DNA of 28,638 nucleotides, taken from positions 1-28,638 of the forward strand of contig JBFHAT010000034.1 of NCBI GenBank assembly GCA_041586155.1, given 5' to 3'. Below, piece after piece: positions 14,279 through 20,688 of the stretch; the first letter of the stretch is position 1, and each line of letters starts with the position of its first letter. Made by a program: the position numbers and the translations under genes. Origin of the DNA: JBFGJH01 sp041586155. GTDB taxonomy: Bacteria; Actinomycetota; Acidimicrobiia; Spongiisociales; JAENVV01. Below the pieces are notes generated by a model. It ran no database searches and was not told the DNA's origin. It saw only the letters and a program-made list of their open reading frames with translations.

Positions 14279-14722
14279 ATGGCCACGCTCAGAGAATCCA
14301 TCACCGTCGAGACGCCCATCGAGACGGCCTTCGACTACACCGCCGACTTCGCCAACATCGAACAGTGGGACCCGGGCGTCTCCTCCTCCGCGGCCCGGTC
14401 TGCGGAGCCACCAGCCCTCGGTTCCACTTACGATCTGAAATACCGGTTCGGGGGCCGGGAGACACCCATGGTTTACGAGATCACTGAGCTCGAGCGACCC
14501 CACCGTGTGGTGTTCTCAGGCCGAGGAACGATGGTCGACGCTGTCGACACCATCGAGTTCTCGCGGAAGGACGACAGCACGGTCGTCACATACACCGCCG
14601 AGCTCACGTTCAAAGGACTGCTCAAGTTGCTGGAACCGTTCATGGGTGGACGCCTCGACAAGATCGGTAAAGAAGCGGTGGCCGGCCTGGAGCGTGAGCT
14701 ACGCCGCTTGTCCGTTGGCTGA
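14279..14722 (+). CDS. SRPBCC-family (START-like) protein
   Basis: 147 residues from ATG 14279. It has the polyketide cyclase/SRPBCC layout: ESITVETPIETAFDYTADF (first strand and helices), WDPGV, a strand set including MVYEITELERPHRVVFSG, the VTYTAELTF strand, and the long C-terminal helix containing FMGGRLDKIGKEAVAGL. These proteins have a helix-grip fold with a cavity for hydrophobic ligands; function is unassigned. A TATCCT hexamer at 14247-14252 and a GAGGA site at about 14268 support the start. The open frame continues 48 bp upstream without a better start. It precedes the thiamine operon but has its own signals. Confidence 0.86.
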   Translation: MATLRESITVETPIETAFDYTADFANIEQWDPGVSSSAARSAEPPALGSTYDLKYRFGGRETPMVYEITELERPHRVVFSGRGTMVDAVDTIEFSRKDDSTVVTYTAELTFKGLLKLLEPFMGGRLDKIGKEAVAGLERELRRLSVG

Positions 14723-14739
14723 TTGCTGACACGTTTCCC

Positions 14740-14745
14740 TACACT
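14740..14745 (+). promoter_or_regulatory. -10 hexamer TACACT of the thiamine transport operon
   Basis: TACACT lies 11-16 bp upstream of the riboswitch; a -35-like TTGGCT lies 19 bp further upstream. It places transcription start near 14752, just before the aptamer. Confidence 0.4.
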
Positions 14746-14755
14746 GACAACACAC

Positions 14756-14860
14756 AACCACCCCGGGGAGTTCGGAGCAACGGACTGAGAGGGTGGCTAC
14801 GGCACTCGCCATCGCCACCGACCCGTGGAACCTGATCTGGGCAATACCAGCGGAGGAAGC
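14756..14860 (+). promoter_or_regulatory. TPP riboswitch (THI element)
   Basis: The conserved THI-box pieces appear in order: GGGGAG (14765-14770), CTGAGAGG (14785-14792), the variable arm, then ACCC (14821-14824), GAACCTGATCTGG (14828-14840) and AATACCAGCGGAGGAA (14843-14858). This is the thiamine pyrophosphate aptamer. Its 3' part contains GGAGGA, the ribosome site for the GTG start at 14863, so ligand binding should hide the site and block translation. No separate terminator hairpin is evident, which points to translational control. It governs the importer genes that follow. Confidence 0.95.
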
Positions 14861-14862
14861 GC

Positions 14863-15894
14863 GTGGAACATTCAAGAATCCATCTCTCGATCCTTTTGTC
14901 GCTCGTCTTGGTGGCGCTCGCCGCGTGCGGTGACGGCGCTGCACCGGGGCCGGTACGAGGCGAGGGCACTGTGGTCCTCGCCACCCACGACTCATTCGCC
15001 ATCTCCGACGAGACTTGGGCGACATTCACCGCAGAGACCGGGTACGAGGTCGAGGTGCTCACTGCAGGTGATGCGGGCACCCTCACGAACCAAGCGGTTC
15101 TCACGAAAGACAACCCGACCGCAGACGTCCTGTACGGCATCGACAACACGTTCCTCGGTCGTGCTCTCGATGCCGGCGTATTCATAGAGTACGAGAGCGC
15201 CGGCCTCGACGCAGTGCCCGAGGAGCTTCGAGCGGGTCCCGATGTCACGCCGATCGACTTCGGTGACGTCTGTCTCAACTATGACAAGAGCGCCGTCGAA
15301 CCCCCCGACTCTCTCGATGACCTGCTGTCACCCGCCTACGAGAACATGCTGGTCGTCCAGAATCCCGCGGCGAGTTCACCGGGACTTGCTTTTCTGCTGG
15401 CCACGATCGCCACGTACGGCGAGGACGGGTGGCAGGACTACTGGCGGACGCTCATCGACAACGGCGTGAAGATCGCCCCCGATTGGGAGACCGCCTACTT
15501 CTCGGACTTCACCGTCGGAGGCGGCGGCGACCGGCCGCTGGTCGTGTCCTATGCGTCGTCGCCACCAGCCGGAGTCATTTTCTCCGAGGAGCCCCTCACC
15601 GAGGCTCCGACCGGGACCGTACAGGTCGGATGCTTCCGGCAGATCGAGTACGCCGGGCTTCTCACCGACAGCGACGAAGGCCGCAGCCTCATCGACTTCA
15701 TGCTCGGCCTCACTTTCCAAGAAGACATTCCACTCAACATGTTCGTCTTCCCGGCCAACGTCGACGCCGCGCTCCCCTCCGAATTCACCGCCTACGCCGA
15801 CGTACCGTCGGAGCCGCTCACGCTCGATCCGGCGACGATCGAATCCAATCGCGACCGCTGGATCGACGAGTGGACCGACCTCGCCCTGCGGTGA
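14863..15894 (+). CDS. thiB: Thiamine ABC transporter substrate-binding lipoprotein
   Basis: 343 residues. A lipoprotein signal ends at Cys22 (VLVALAACGDG). The mature protein follows the ThiB/TbpA layout: VVLATHDSFAISDETWATF, ADVLYGIDNTFLGRAL, DFGDVCLNYDK, LVVQNPAASSPGLAFLLATI, and later DRPLVVSYASSPP and PLNMFVFPANVDAALP. It captures thiamine (or its phosphates) outside the membrane and gives it to the permease. The GTG at 14863 lies just after the riboswitch's ribosome site. The stop overlaps the permease start by 4 bases (GTGA). Thiamine specificity is supported by the TPP riboswitch and by the family resemblance. Confidence 0.95.
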   Translation: MEHSRIHLSILLSLVLVALAACGDGAAPGPVRGEGTVVLATHDSFAISDETWATFTAETGYEVEVLTAGDAGTLTNQAVLTKDNPTADVLYGIDNTFLGRALDAGVFIEYESAGLDAVPEELRAGPDVTPIDFGDVCLNYDKSAVEPPDSLDDLLSPAYENMLVVQNPAASSPGLAFLLATIATYGEDGWQDYWRTLIDNGVKIAPDWETAYFSDFTVGGGGDRPLVVSYASSPPAGVIFSEEPLTEAPTGTVQVGCFRQIEYAGLLTDSDEGRSLIDFMLGLTFQEDIPLNMFVFPANVDAALPSEFTAYADVPSEPLTLDPATIESNRDRWIDEWTDLALR

Positions 15895-17486
15895 ACCGCC
15901 CCGGACTGAGATGGCTAGCCGTCGTTCCGGCTGCATTCTTGGCCTGGTTCTACGCATATCCGATCGTCCGCATCTGGTGGGTCGGTTTCGTCACCGGCGA
16001 TGATGGCCTACTCGACGCCATCGGCACCGCCGGCGTGTCGGACGCTGCTGCGTTCACCGTCGCGCAGGCGGCCGCGTCCACCGCCTTGACATTGCTGGTC
16101 GGTATCCCCATCGCCGGGATATTCGCCCGCTTCGAATTCCCCCTGAAGCGAACCATCCGAGCCATCATCACCATCCCCTTCGTCCTGCCGACGGTGGTGG
16201 TCGCAGCGGCATTCTTGGCGTTGCTCGGGCCACGCGGCACCCTGGGCGTCGACCTCGAAGGAACGGTTGCGGCCATTCTGGTCGCCCACGTCTTCTACAA
16301 CGTGTCGGTGGTCGTGCGAACGGTGGCACCGCTGTGGGAGTCCATCGATCCGCGCCTCGAAGCGGCGGCCGCAACCTTGGGCGCCAACCGCTGGCGAGTA
16401 TTTCGCGAGGTGACCCTGCCGCTCATCCAGCCAGCCGTGGCCGCCGCCGCTGCACTCGTCTTCCTGTTCACTTTCACGTCGTTTGGAGTGGTGTTGATCC
16501 TCGGCAGTCTCGAGCACGCCACCCTCGAGGTGGCGATCTGGCGTCGGGCCGTCGGCGCGTTCGACCTGCAGGGTGCGGCGTTGCTTTCGATCCTCCAACT
16601 GATAGGCGTCGCCACGCTGCTCGGTCTGTACGGCCGGTCGCAGCGAAACCGGCGCGTCCAGCAGAACCTGCTCGCAGCCCGGCACACCACCCGGCGAGCC
16701 CGATCGGGCCCTGAGCGGATCGCCGTGACAGCCGGTTTGACCGCAGTGGTGATCTTTACGCTCGGTCCGCTCCTGTCGCTGGCCATCCAATCCTTCGGCG
16801 GTCTCGACAATCCGACACTTTCCTACTATTCGACGCTGGACCAACGTGACTTCGCATTCGCGGTACCGCCCACCGAGGCGGTCGCCAACTCGGTCACCTT
16901 CGCCGCAGTGGCAGCCGTCATTGCCGCAATCGTGGGAGGGATTGCGGCCGCCGTGGTCGCCTACGAGCGGACCTCCTTCGCGACCGTATTCGACACGGTG
17001 CTGATGCTCCCACTCGGCACTTCGGCCGTCACGGTGGGGTTCGGGTTCTTGGTGGCGCTCGATCGCCCCATCGACCTGCGCACCTCGTTCATCATCGTTC
17101 CGCTCGCGCACGCGCTCGTGGCCATACCGTTCGTCGTGCGCACCACTGCCCCCGTCATGGCTGCGGTCCGGTCGCGCTTGCGGGAGGCGGCCGCTGTTCT
17201 GGGCGCTTCACCGCGACGCGCGTTCCGCGAGGTCGATCTACCGCTGATCAGCAAGGCGTTGGGCGTGGGGACCAGCTTCGCTTTTGCCGTGTCACTGGGC
17301 GAGTTCGGTGCGACGACGTTCATCGCCCGCCCGGAGCGGCCAACCCTGCCGGTGGCGATCGAACGATTCCTCGGACGCCCAGGTGGCGAGAGCTTCGGTC
17401 GCGCCATGGCGATGAGTGTCATCCTGATGCTCGTGACCGCCGCATCGGTTGCGCTGATCGATCGCCACCGTGATGGTGATTTCTGA
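15891..17486 (+). CDS. thiP: Thiamine ABC transporter permease, two fused domains
   Basis: 531 residues starting with GTG 15891, overlapping the thiB stop. It contains about 12 transmembrane helices in two homologous halves, each with an EAA loop that contacts the ATPase: EAAATLGANRWRVFREVTLP in the first and EAAAVLGASPRRAFREVDLP in the second. This fused arrangement is characteristic of ThiP and of iron(III) permeases; the riboswitch context chooses thiamine. The linker between halves (QRNRRVQQNLLAARHTTRRA) is strongly basic and cytoplasmic. The stop TGA shares one base with the ATG of the ATPase gene. Confidence 0.95.
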   Translation: MNRPGLRWLAVVPAAFLAWFYAYPIVRIWWVGFVTGDDGLLDAIGTAGVSDAAAFTVAQAAASTALTLLVGIPIAGIFARFEFPLKRTIRAIITIPFVLPTVVVAAAFLALLGPRGTLGVDLEGTVAAILVAHVFYNVSVVVRTVAPLWESIDPRLEAAAATLGANRWRVFREVTLPLIQPAVAAAAALVFLFTFTSFGVVLILGSLEHATLEVAIWRRAVGAFDLQGAALLSILQLIGVATLLGLYGRSQRNRRVQQNLLAARHTTRRARSGPERIAVTAGLTAVVIFTLGPLLSLAIQSFGGLDNPTLSYYSTLDQRDFAFAVPPTEAVANSVTFAAVAAVIAAIVGGIAAAVVAYERTSFATVFDTVLMLPLGTSAVTVGFGFLVALDRPIDLRTSFIIVPLAHALVAIPFVVRTTAPVMAAVRSRLREAAAVLGASPRRAFREVDLPLISKALGVGTSFAFAVSLGEFGATTFIARPERPTLPVAIERFLGRPGGESFGRAMAMSVILMLVTAASVALIDRHRDGDF

Positions 17487-18436
17487 TGTTGATGGTGCGT
17501 GACTTGACAGTCCGCTTCGGGTCGGAGGCTGCTGTCGACGACGTGACCTTCGACGTTCCCAATGGACGCATCACCGCCATGCTCGGACCGTCCGGCTCTG
17601 GCAAATCGACCATCCTCCGTTTCATCGCCGGTTTGGAGGTCGCTGAACGCGGCGAGGTGCTGTGGGATGGCGAGCGGCTCACCCAAGTGCCCACCCACGA
17701 GCGCAACTTCGGGCTCATGTTCCAGGACTATGCCTTGTTCCCTCATCGGACGGTCGCGGGCAACGTCGGCTTCGGACTCCGCATGCGAGGCGACGACGCC
17801 ACCTCCGTGGAGCAACGAGTGACGGAGGTGTTGGATTGGGTCGGCCTGGCCGGATTCGAGGGACGGGCCATTCCCACGCTGTCGGGAGGCGAGCAGCAGC
17901 GGGTTGCACTCGCACGGGCGTTGGCGCCCGCCCCCCGACTGCTGATGCTCGACGAGCCGGTCGGCTCGCTCGACCGCCAGCTGAGGTCGCGCCTCGTGCC
18001 CGAGTTGGGAGTCATCCTGCGTGATCACGAGATCACGGCGCTCTACGTGACCCACGACCAAGACGAAGCGATGAGCCTCGCCGATCAGCTGATCGTGCTC
18101 CGCAATGGGCAGATCGCCCAGAAGGGTGCGCCCGGCGAAGTCTGGGATCAACCCGCCGACGTGTGGACGGCCCGTTTCCTCGGGTTCGACAACGTGTTCG
18201 ACAGTTTGCCGGGTGTCAGCGACACGCCGATCATCGTCCGATCCGACGCCGTCTCCCTCGACGATGGCGGCCTACCTGCAGTGGTGATCGCCCACCGGTT
18301 CCGCGTGAGCGGGCCGGAGGCAGTTCTGCGGCTCGAGAACGCCGACGAGCTGGTGGCCGATCTCGACCCGGCGCCTCCAGTCGGAACGCGGCTGCGAGTA
18401 TCGATCGACCGGGCTGGGACCCGGACCCTCGGCTGA
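17486..18436 (+). CDS. thiQ: Thiamine ABC transporter ATP-binding protein with C-terminal extension
   Basis: 316 residues. Walker A GPSGSGKST, Q loop FQDYALFP, signature LSGGEQQRVALARAL, Walker B LLMLDEP and the switch His in YVTHDQDEAM are all intact. E. coli ThiQ is about 232 residues; here an ~90-residue tail from about 225 (TARFLGFDNVFDSLPG) looks like a TOBE-type regulatory domain, as in CysA, PotA and FbpC. It energises thiamine import from the cytosolic face. The ATG overlaps the permease stop by one base, so the three importer genes are tightly coupled. An in-frame ATG at 17492 is an alternative start. Confidence 0.93.
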   Translation: MLMVRDLTVRFGSEAAVDDVTFDVPNGRITAMLGPSGSGKSTILRFIAGLEVAERGEVLWDGERLTQVPTHERNFGLMFQDYALFPHRTVAGNVGFGLRMRGDDATSVEQRVTEVLDWVGLAGFEGRAIPTLSGGEQQRVALARALAPAPRLLMLDEPVGSLDRQLRSRLVPELGVILRDHEITALYVTHDQDEAMSLADQLIVLRNGQIAQKGAPGEVWDQPADVWTARFLGFDNVFDSLPGVSDTPIIVRSDAVSLDDGGLPAVVIAHRFRVSGPEAVLRLENADELVADLDPAPPVGTRLRVSIDRAGTRTLG

Positions 18437-18515
18437 CTTCTCCGGCGCAGTCTCTCACGGGACCATCCGAGTCGCGTTCGCTCGTCACGGGGGAGCGCCG
18501 CCAACGACGTCTTGG

Positions 18516-18690
18516 TACGCTGGGGGCAGGCGGCTTGTCACGCCCAACCTCCGCTCCGGCGCCCGCGCCGCCGGACCCGAGGAGGCAAAGGGGACCATGA
18601 GTGCTCGGCAAGGGTCAGTCTGACCGAGGTGTCAGCATGGGCTTCTGAGCGCGGGTCGGCCGCTCACGCGATGACACGGGAGAGCAGATC
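18516..18690 (+). promoter_or_regulatory. Probable promoter and structured leader with a mini-ORF, upstream of the 18691 gene
   Basis: TACGCT (18516-18521) is a TAnnnT -10 candidate. The following ~160 nt contain a hairpin with TCCGGCG/CGCCGGA arms, AGGAGG at 18580-18585, an ATG at 18597 opening an 8-codon frame (MSARQGSV, stop at 18621-18623), and a GGTCAG/CTGACC inverted repeat overlapping its end. No known riboswitch class is recognised. The preceding part, 18437-18515, holds nothing that I recognise. Confidence 0.3.
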
Positions 18691-19338
18691 ATGACCCAAC
18701 AAGAGACCTTCAAGCGCCGCATCCGTGAGCGCATGGTCAAGACCGGCGAACGCTATACCGCGGCGCGGCGCGCCCTCATCGCCGAACCGACCGACGAACG
18801 AGGCTGGGTGGCCGACCCGGAGCTCAGCGACGAGCGTGTGCGCGCCGCAACCGGCCGCGGGTGGGAGGAATGGCGCCAGATCATCGATGACTGGCCCGGC
18901 CACGACGACGGGCACAGTGCCATCGCCTCGTACGTGCGCGACGATTTGGGAGTCGACGACTGGTGGGCACAGACCGTCACGGTGGGGTACGAGCGAATCA
19001 CCGGACGCCGCCTGCCGTATCAACAACCCGACGGGACATTCACCGCTGGCAAATCCCGCACCGTCACTGTCGACCGAGACGCGCTACGGGAGCTGTTGCT
19101 GTCCGAGGAGGGCCGCGCCGACCTCTTCCCCAACCAGTCGACAGCCCTCCGGTCGCGGTCGACCGCCAAGGTGTTGCGCCTCGGCATGGACGAAGGGGTA
19201 GCCCAGGTGGCAGTCGACCCGCTGGAAGACGGACGGGCAAAGATCGCCATCGCTCACGAAAAGCTGCCAACCCCCGAATCGGTCGAGCTGTGGAAGGCAT
19301 TCTGGACGGACTGGCTGGAGGCGCTCGACGAGAGCTGA
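18691..19338 (+). CDS. DUF4287/SRPBCC-like conserved protein
   Basis: 215 residues. The N-terminus (TFKRRIRERMVKTGERYTAARRAL) is a basic helix. The middle (about 55-115) has a WEEWRQIIDDW and DDLGVDDWWAQTVTVGYERITG pattern, which resembles DUF4287-type proteins in which a helical pair ends in WWAQ-x-V-x-x-GYE. The last ~90 residues, with VLRLGMDEGVAQVAVDPLED and KAFWTDWLEAL, are compatible with an SRPBCC-type fold. No catalytic residues are known for this arrangement. It is cytosolic. A GGGAGAGC ribosome site lies before the ATG. Its 3' end is followed by a bidirectional hairpin. Function unknown. Confidence 0.8.
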   Translation: MTQQETFKRRIRERMVKTGERYTAARRALIAEPTDERGWVADPELSDERVRAATGRGWEEWRQIIDDWPGHDDGHSAIASYVRDDLGVDDWWAQTVTVGYERITGRRLPYQQPDGTFTAGKSRTVTVDRDALRELLLSEEGRADLFPNQSTALRSRSTAKVLRLGMDEGVAQVAVDPLEDGRAKIAIAHEKLPTPESVELWKAFWTDWLEALDES

Positions 19339-19353
19339 CCATCTGACGTGCCG

Positions 19354-19383
19354 ACGTCCCTCCGGGCTCAACCGGGGGGACGT
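19354..19383. terminator. Bidirectional hairpin terminator overlapping the thioesterase stop codon
   Basis: Twelve-base arms (19354-19365 and 19372-19383, one T-G pair) enclose a 6-nt loop. The loop and 3' arm lie inside the end of the thioesterase gene, whose stop is at 19368-19370. No T run is evident. The position between convergent genes supports the call. Confidence 0.65.
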
Positions 19384-19784
19384 TGGTTGCCGGAGAGCGT
19401 CCCGAGTGCGACGGCGAACGCTTCGGGCACGCGTCGCGGACGGCCCTCCAGGTCGGTGATCGCACCGGTCAGCACCGCAGTCACGTAAGGCGTGCCCTCA
19501 CCGAGGATGCGCTGGCGCCATACGGTCGATGCCCGCCGCACCTCAGCGACCGCCGTCTCGACTTCGAGCAACTCGCCTGCCGTGGCGGGAACCAAGAACC
19601 GCACGGCGAGGTCAGTCACGACGATCTGGCGACCATCTGCCTTGAGCCGATCCATGCCGAATCCGATTTCCTCGAGCGCCTCGATGCGGGCACTCTCGAA
19701 GTACGTCAGATACACGGCATGGTTGACGTGGTGATAGGGATCGAGCTCTGACCAGCGAACCCTGATCTCGGCAGTGTGCACCAT
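19368..19784 (-). CDS. Hotdog-fold acyl-CoA thioesterase (4HBT family)
   Basis: 138 residues. The N-terminus RVRWSELDPYHHVNHAVYLTYFE is the hotdog motif of YbgC/FcbC-type thioesterases, with the catalytic Asp in SELDPYHHVNH (usually D-x-x-x-H-V-N). The following helix (SARIEALEEIG) and strands (VVTDLAVRFLVPATAGELLE) complete the fold. It hydrolyses acyl-CoA thioesters; the acyl group cannot be predicted. The ATG at 19784 is 7 nt after TACCGT, fitting a leaderless start. It lies downstream of and on the same strand as the XRE gene, 39 bp apart, but appears to have its own promoter. Confidence 0.93.
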   Translation of the reverse strand: MVHTAEIRVRWSELDPYHHVNHAVYLTYFESARIEALEEIGFGMDRLKADGRQIVVTDLAVRFLVPATAGELLEVETAVAEVRRASTVWRQRILGEGTPYVTAVLTGAITDLEGRPRRVPEAFAVALGTLSGNQRPPG

Positions 19785-19791
19785 GACGAAT

Positions 19792-19797
19792 ACGGTA
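19792..19797 (-). promoter_or_regulatory. -10 hexamer TACCGT of the thioesterase gene
   Basis: TACCGT on the minus strand ends 7 nt before the ATG at 19784; leaderless start inferred. Confidence 0.45.
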
Positions 19798-19823
19798 CCG
19801 TCGGCGACTGTCGGCTCGCCTCT

Positions 19824-20024
19824 CTACCCCTGCCCGTTCGGAAAGAAGATCTCGCTGATCTCCAGCCCGAAGGTATCGGCGATCGCGAACGCCAGCGGCA
19901 GGGATGGATCGTATTTCCCCTTCTCGATGGCGTGGATCGTCTGGCGTGAGACGGAGAGGCGCTCGGCGAGATCGATCTGCGTCCAGTCGCGTTCGGCCCG
20001 CAAGACCTTGAGCCGGTTCTCCAT
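19824..20024 (-). CDS. XRE-family (Cro/CI-type) small transcription regulator
   Basis: 66 residues, almost entirely one helix-turn-helix domain: LKVLRAERDWTQIDLAERLS, then VSRQTIHAIEKGKYDPSLPL, and a closing IADTFGLEISEIFFP. This is the minimal XRE repressor commonly paired with a small membrane protein. The ATG at 20024 shares one base with the stop of the upstream membrane gene (TGATG), so the pair is translationally coupled. It is likely an autorepressor acting at the repeat cluster at 20476-20529. The signal sensed is unknown. Confidence 0.93.
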   Translation of the reverse strand: MENRLKVLRAERDWTQIDLAERLSVSRQTIHAIEKGKYDPSLPLAFAIADTFGLEISEIFFPNGQG

Positions 20025-20452
20025 CAGTGCATCACCACTTTCTGCGAGCGAGCCCAGCCGACGGCCCAAGCGAGCATTGCCACCGTGAACGGGAGCCAGA
20101 CCGCCACGATCGACGCCCGGCCGGACGGCTCGTCGAGAAACGAGAACACCAGACCCGAGATCGCCAATGCGGGGATGCCCACAGCGAAGCCCGCTGCCGC
20201 TCCCTTCACCATCTGTGCACGCAACAGTTCATCACTTCGGCGATAGAGGCCCAGCAACGCCGCCGTGACCCACACGACACCGACGATGGGGATGGCGGCA
20301 AGGCCCAGCTGGACGGCCGTCGACCGGCCCTCGGATACGAACAGCCCCATCGTGCCTACCACGTACAGAACCATCGCCGGCCCGAACGTCCAGTAGTAGC
20401 GCTTCATGCTGCTGCGCACGGCAGTCGTCTCATTTCGTCCGTGACCCACCAC
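20024..20452 (-). CDS. Membrane protein paired with XRE regulator
   Basis: 142 residues from GTG 20452, which follows AGGAGG (20462-20457); a second GTG at 20449 has slightly better spacing, and ATG 20407 (MKRYYWTFGPAMVLY) is a shorter alternative. Four hydrophobic helices follow: FGPAMVLYVVGTMGLFV, LAAIPIVGVVWVTAALLGLY, AAAGFAVGIPALAISGLVFSF and VAVWLPFTVAMLAWAVGWA. Short cytosolic loops are charged (YRRSDELLRAQMVKG). It is stop/start overlapped with the XRE gene. Such pairs are widespread in Gram-positive bacteria, where the membrane protein is thought to tune the regulator; mechanism unknown. Confidence 0.85.
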   Translation of the reverse strand: MVGHGRNETTAVRSSMKRYYWTFGPAMVLYVVGTMGLFVSEGRSTAVQLGLAAIPIVGVVWVTAALLGLYRRSDELLRAQMVKGAAAGFAVGIPALAISGLVFSFLDEPSGRASIVAVWLPFTVAMLAWAVGWARSQKVVMH

Positions 20453-20475
20453 GAGACCTCCTCGATGTACAGGTT

Positions 20476-20529
20476 CCTTTACATCGAAGACGGTAAAGGC
20501 CCCTTGTCATAAGGTCAAGTTTCCTTTAC
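20476..20529 (-). promoter_or_regulatory. Promoter and three-copy operator of the XRE/membrane protein pair
   Basis: The heptamer CCTTTAC occurs three times: plus at 20476-20482, minus at 20493-20499 (GTAAAGG) and plus at 20523-20529. The first two form an inverted repeat with a 10-nt gap. On the minus strand TTGACC (20518-20513) and TACCGT (20495-20490) are separated by 17 nt and form a good promoter whose -10 overlaps the inner arm. A CCTTGTCATAAGG palindrome lies between at 20502-20514. An autoregulatory site for the XRE protein is inferred. Confidence 0.7.
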
Positions 20530-20646
20530 CGTGCGCTCGGTGCCAGCGATGGCGCTCGAGATGCGCAAGAGCAAGCCATGAGTAGGCCGGCGGCGCCGAG
20601 GACCGAAATCTCGTTGCTTTCCCTACCCAAACCCCCGCCGAACCGG

Positions 20647-20652
20647 TACGGT
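20647..20652 (+). promoter_or_regulatory. -10 candidate TACGGT of the FtsH-like gene
   Basis: TACGGT lies ~36 nt before the ATG at 20689, and GGGGGAG between them is a ribosome site. The 20530-20646 stretch upstream shows nothing else that I recognise. Confidence 0.35.
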
Positions 20653-20688
20653 TGACCGCACAGAGTGACACTGAGCGGGGGGAGCAGG

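Noticed and set aside
16008..18151. Two long minus-strand open frames (16008-17111 and 16961-18151)
   Set aside because: They lie antisense to the intact thiP and thiQ genes; the open frames result from high GC content and have no family resemblance.
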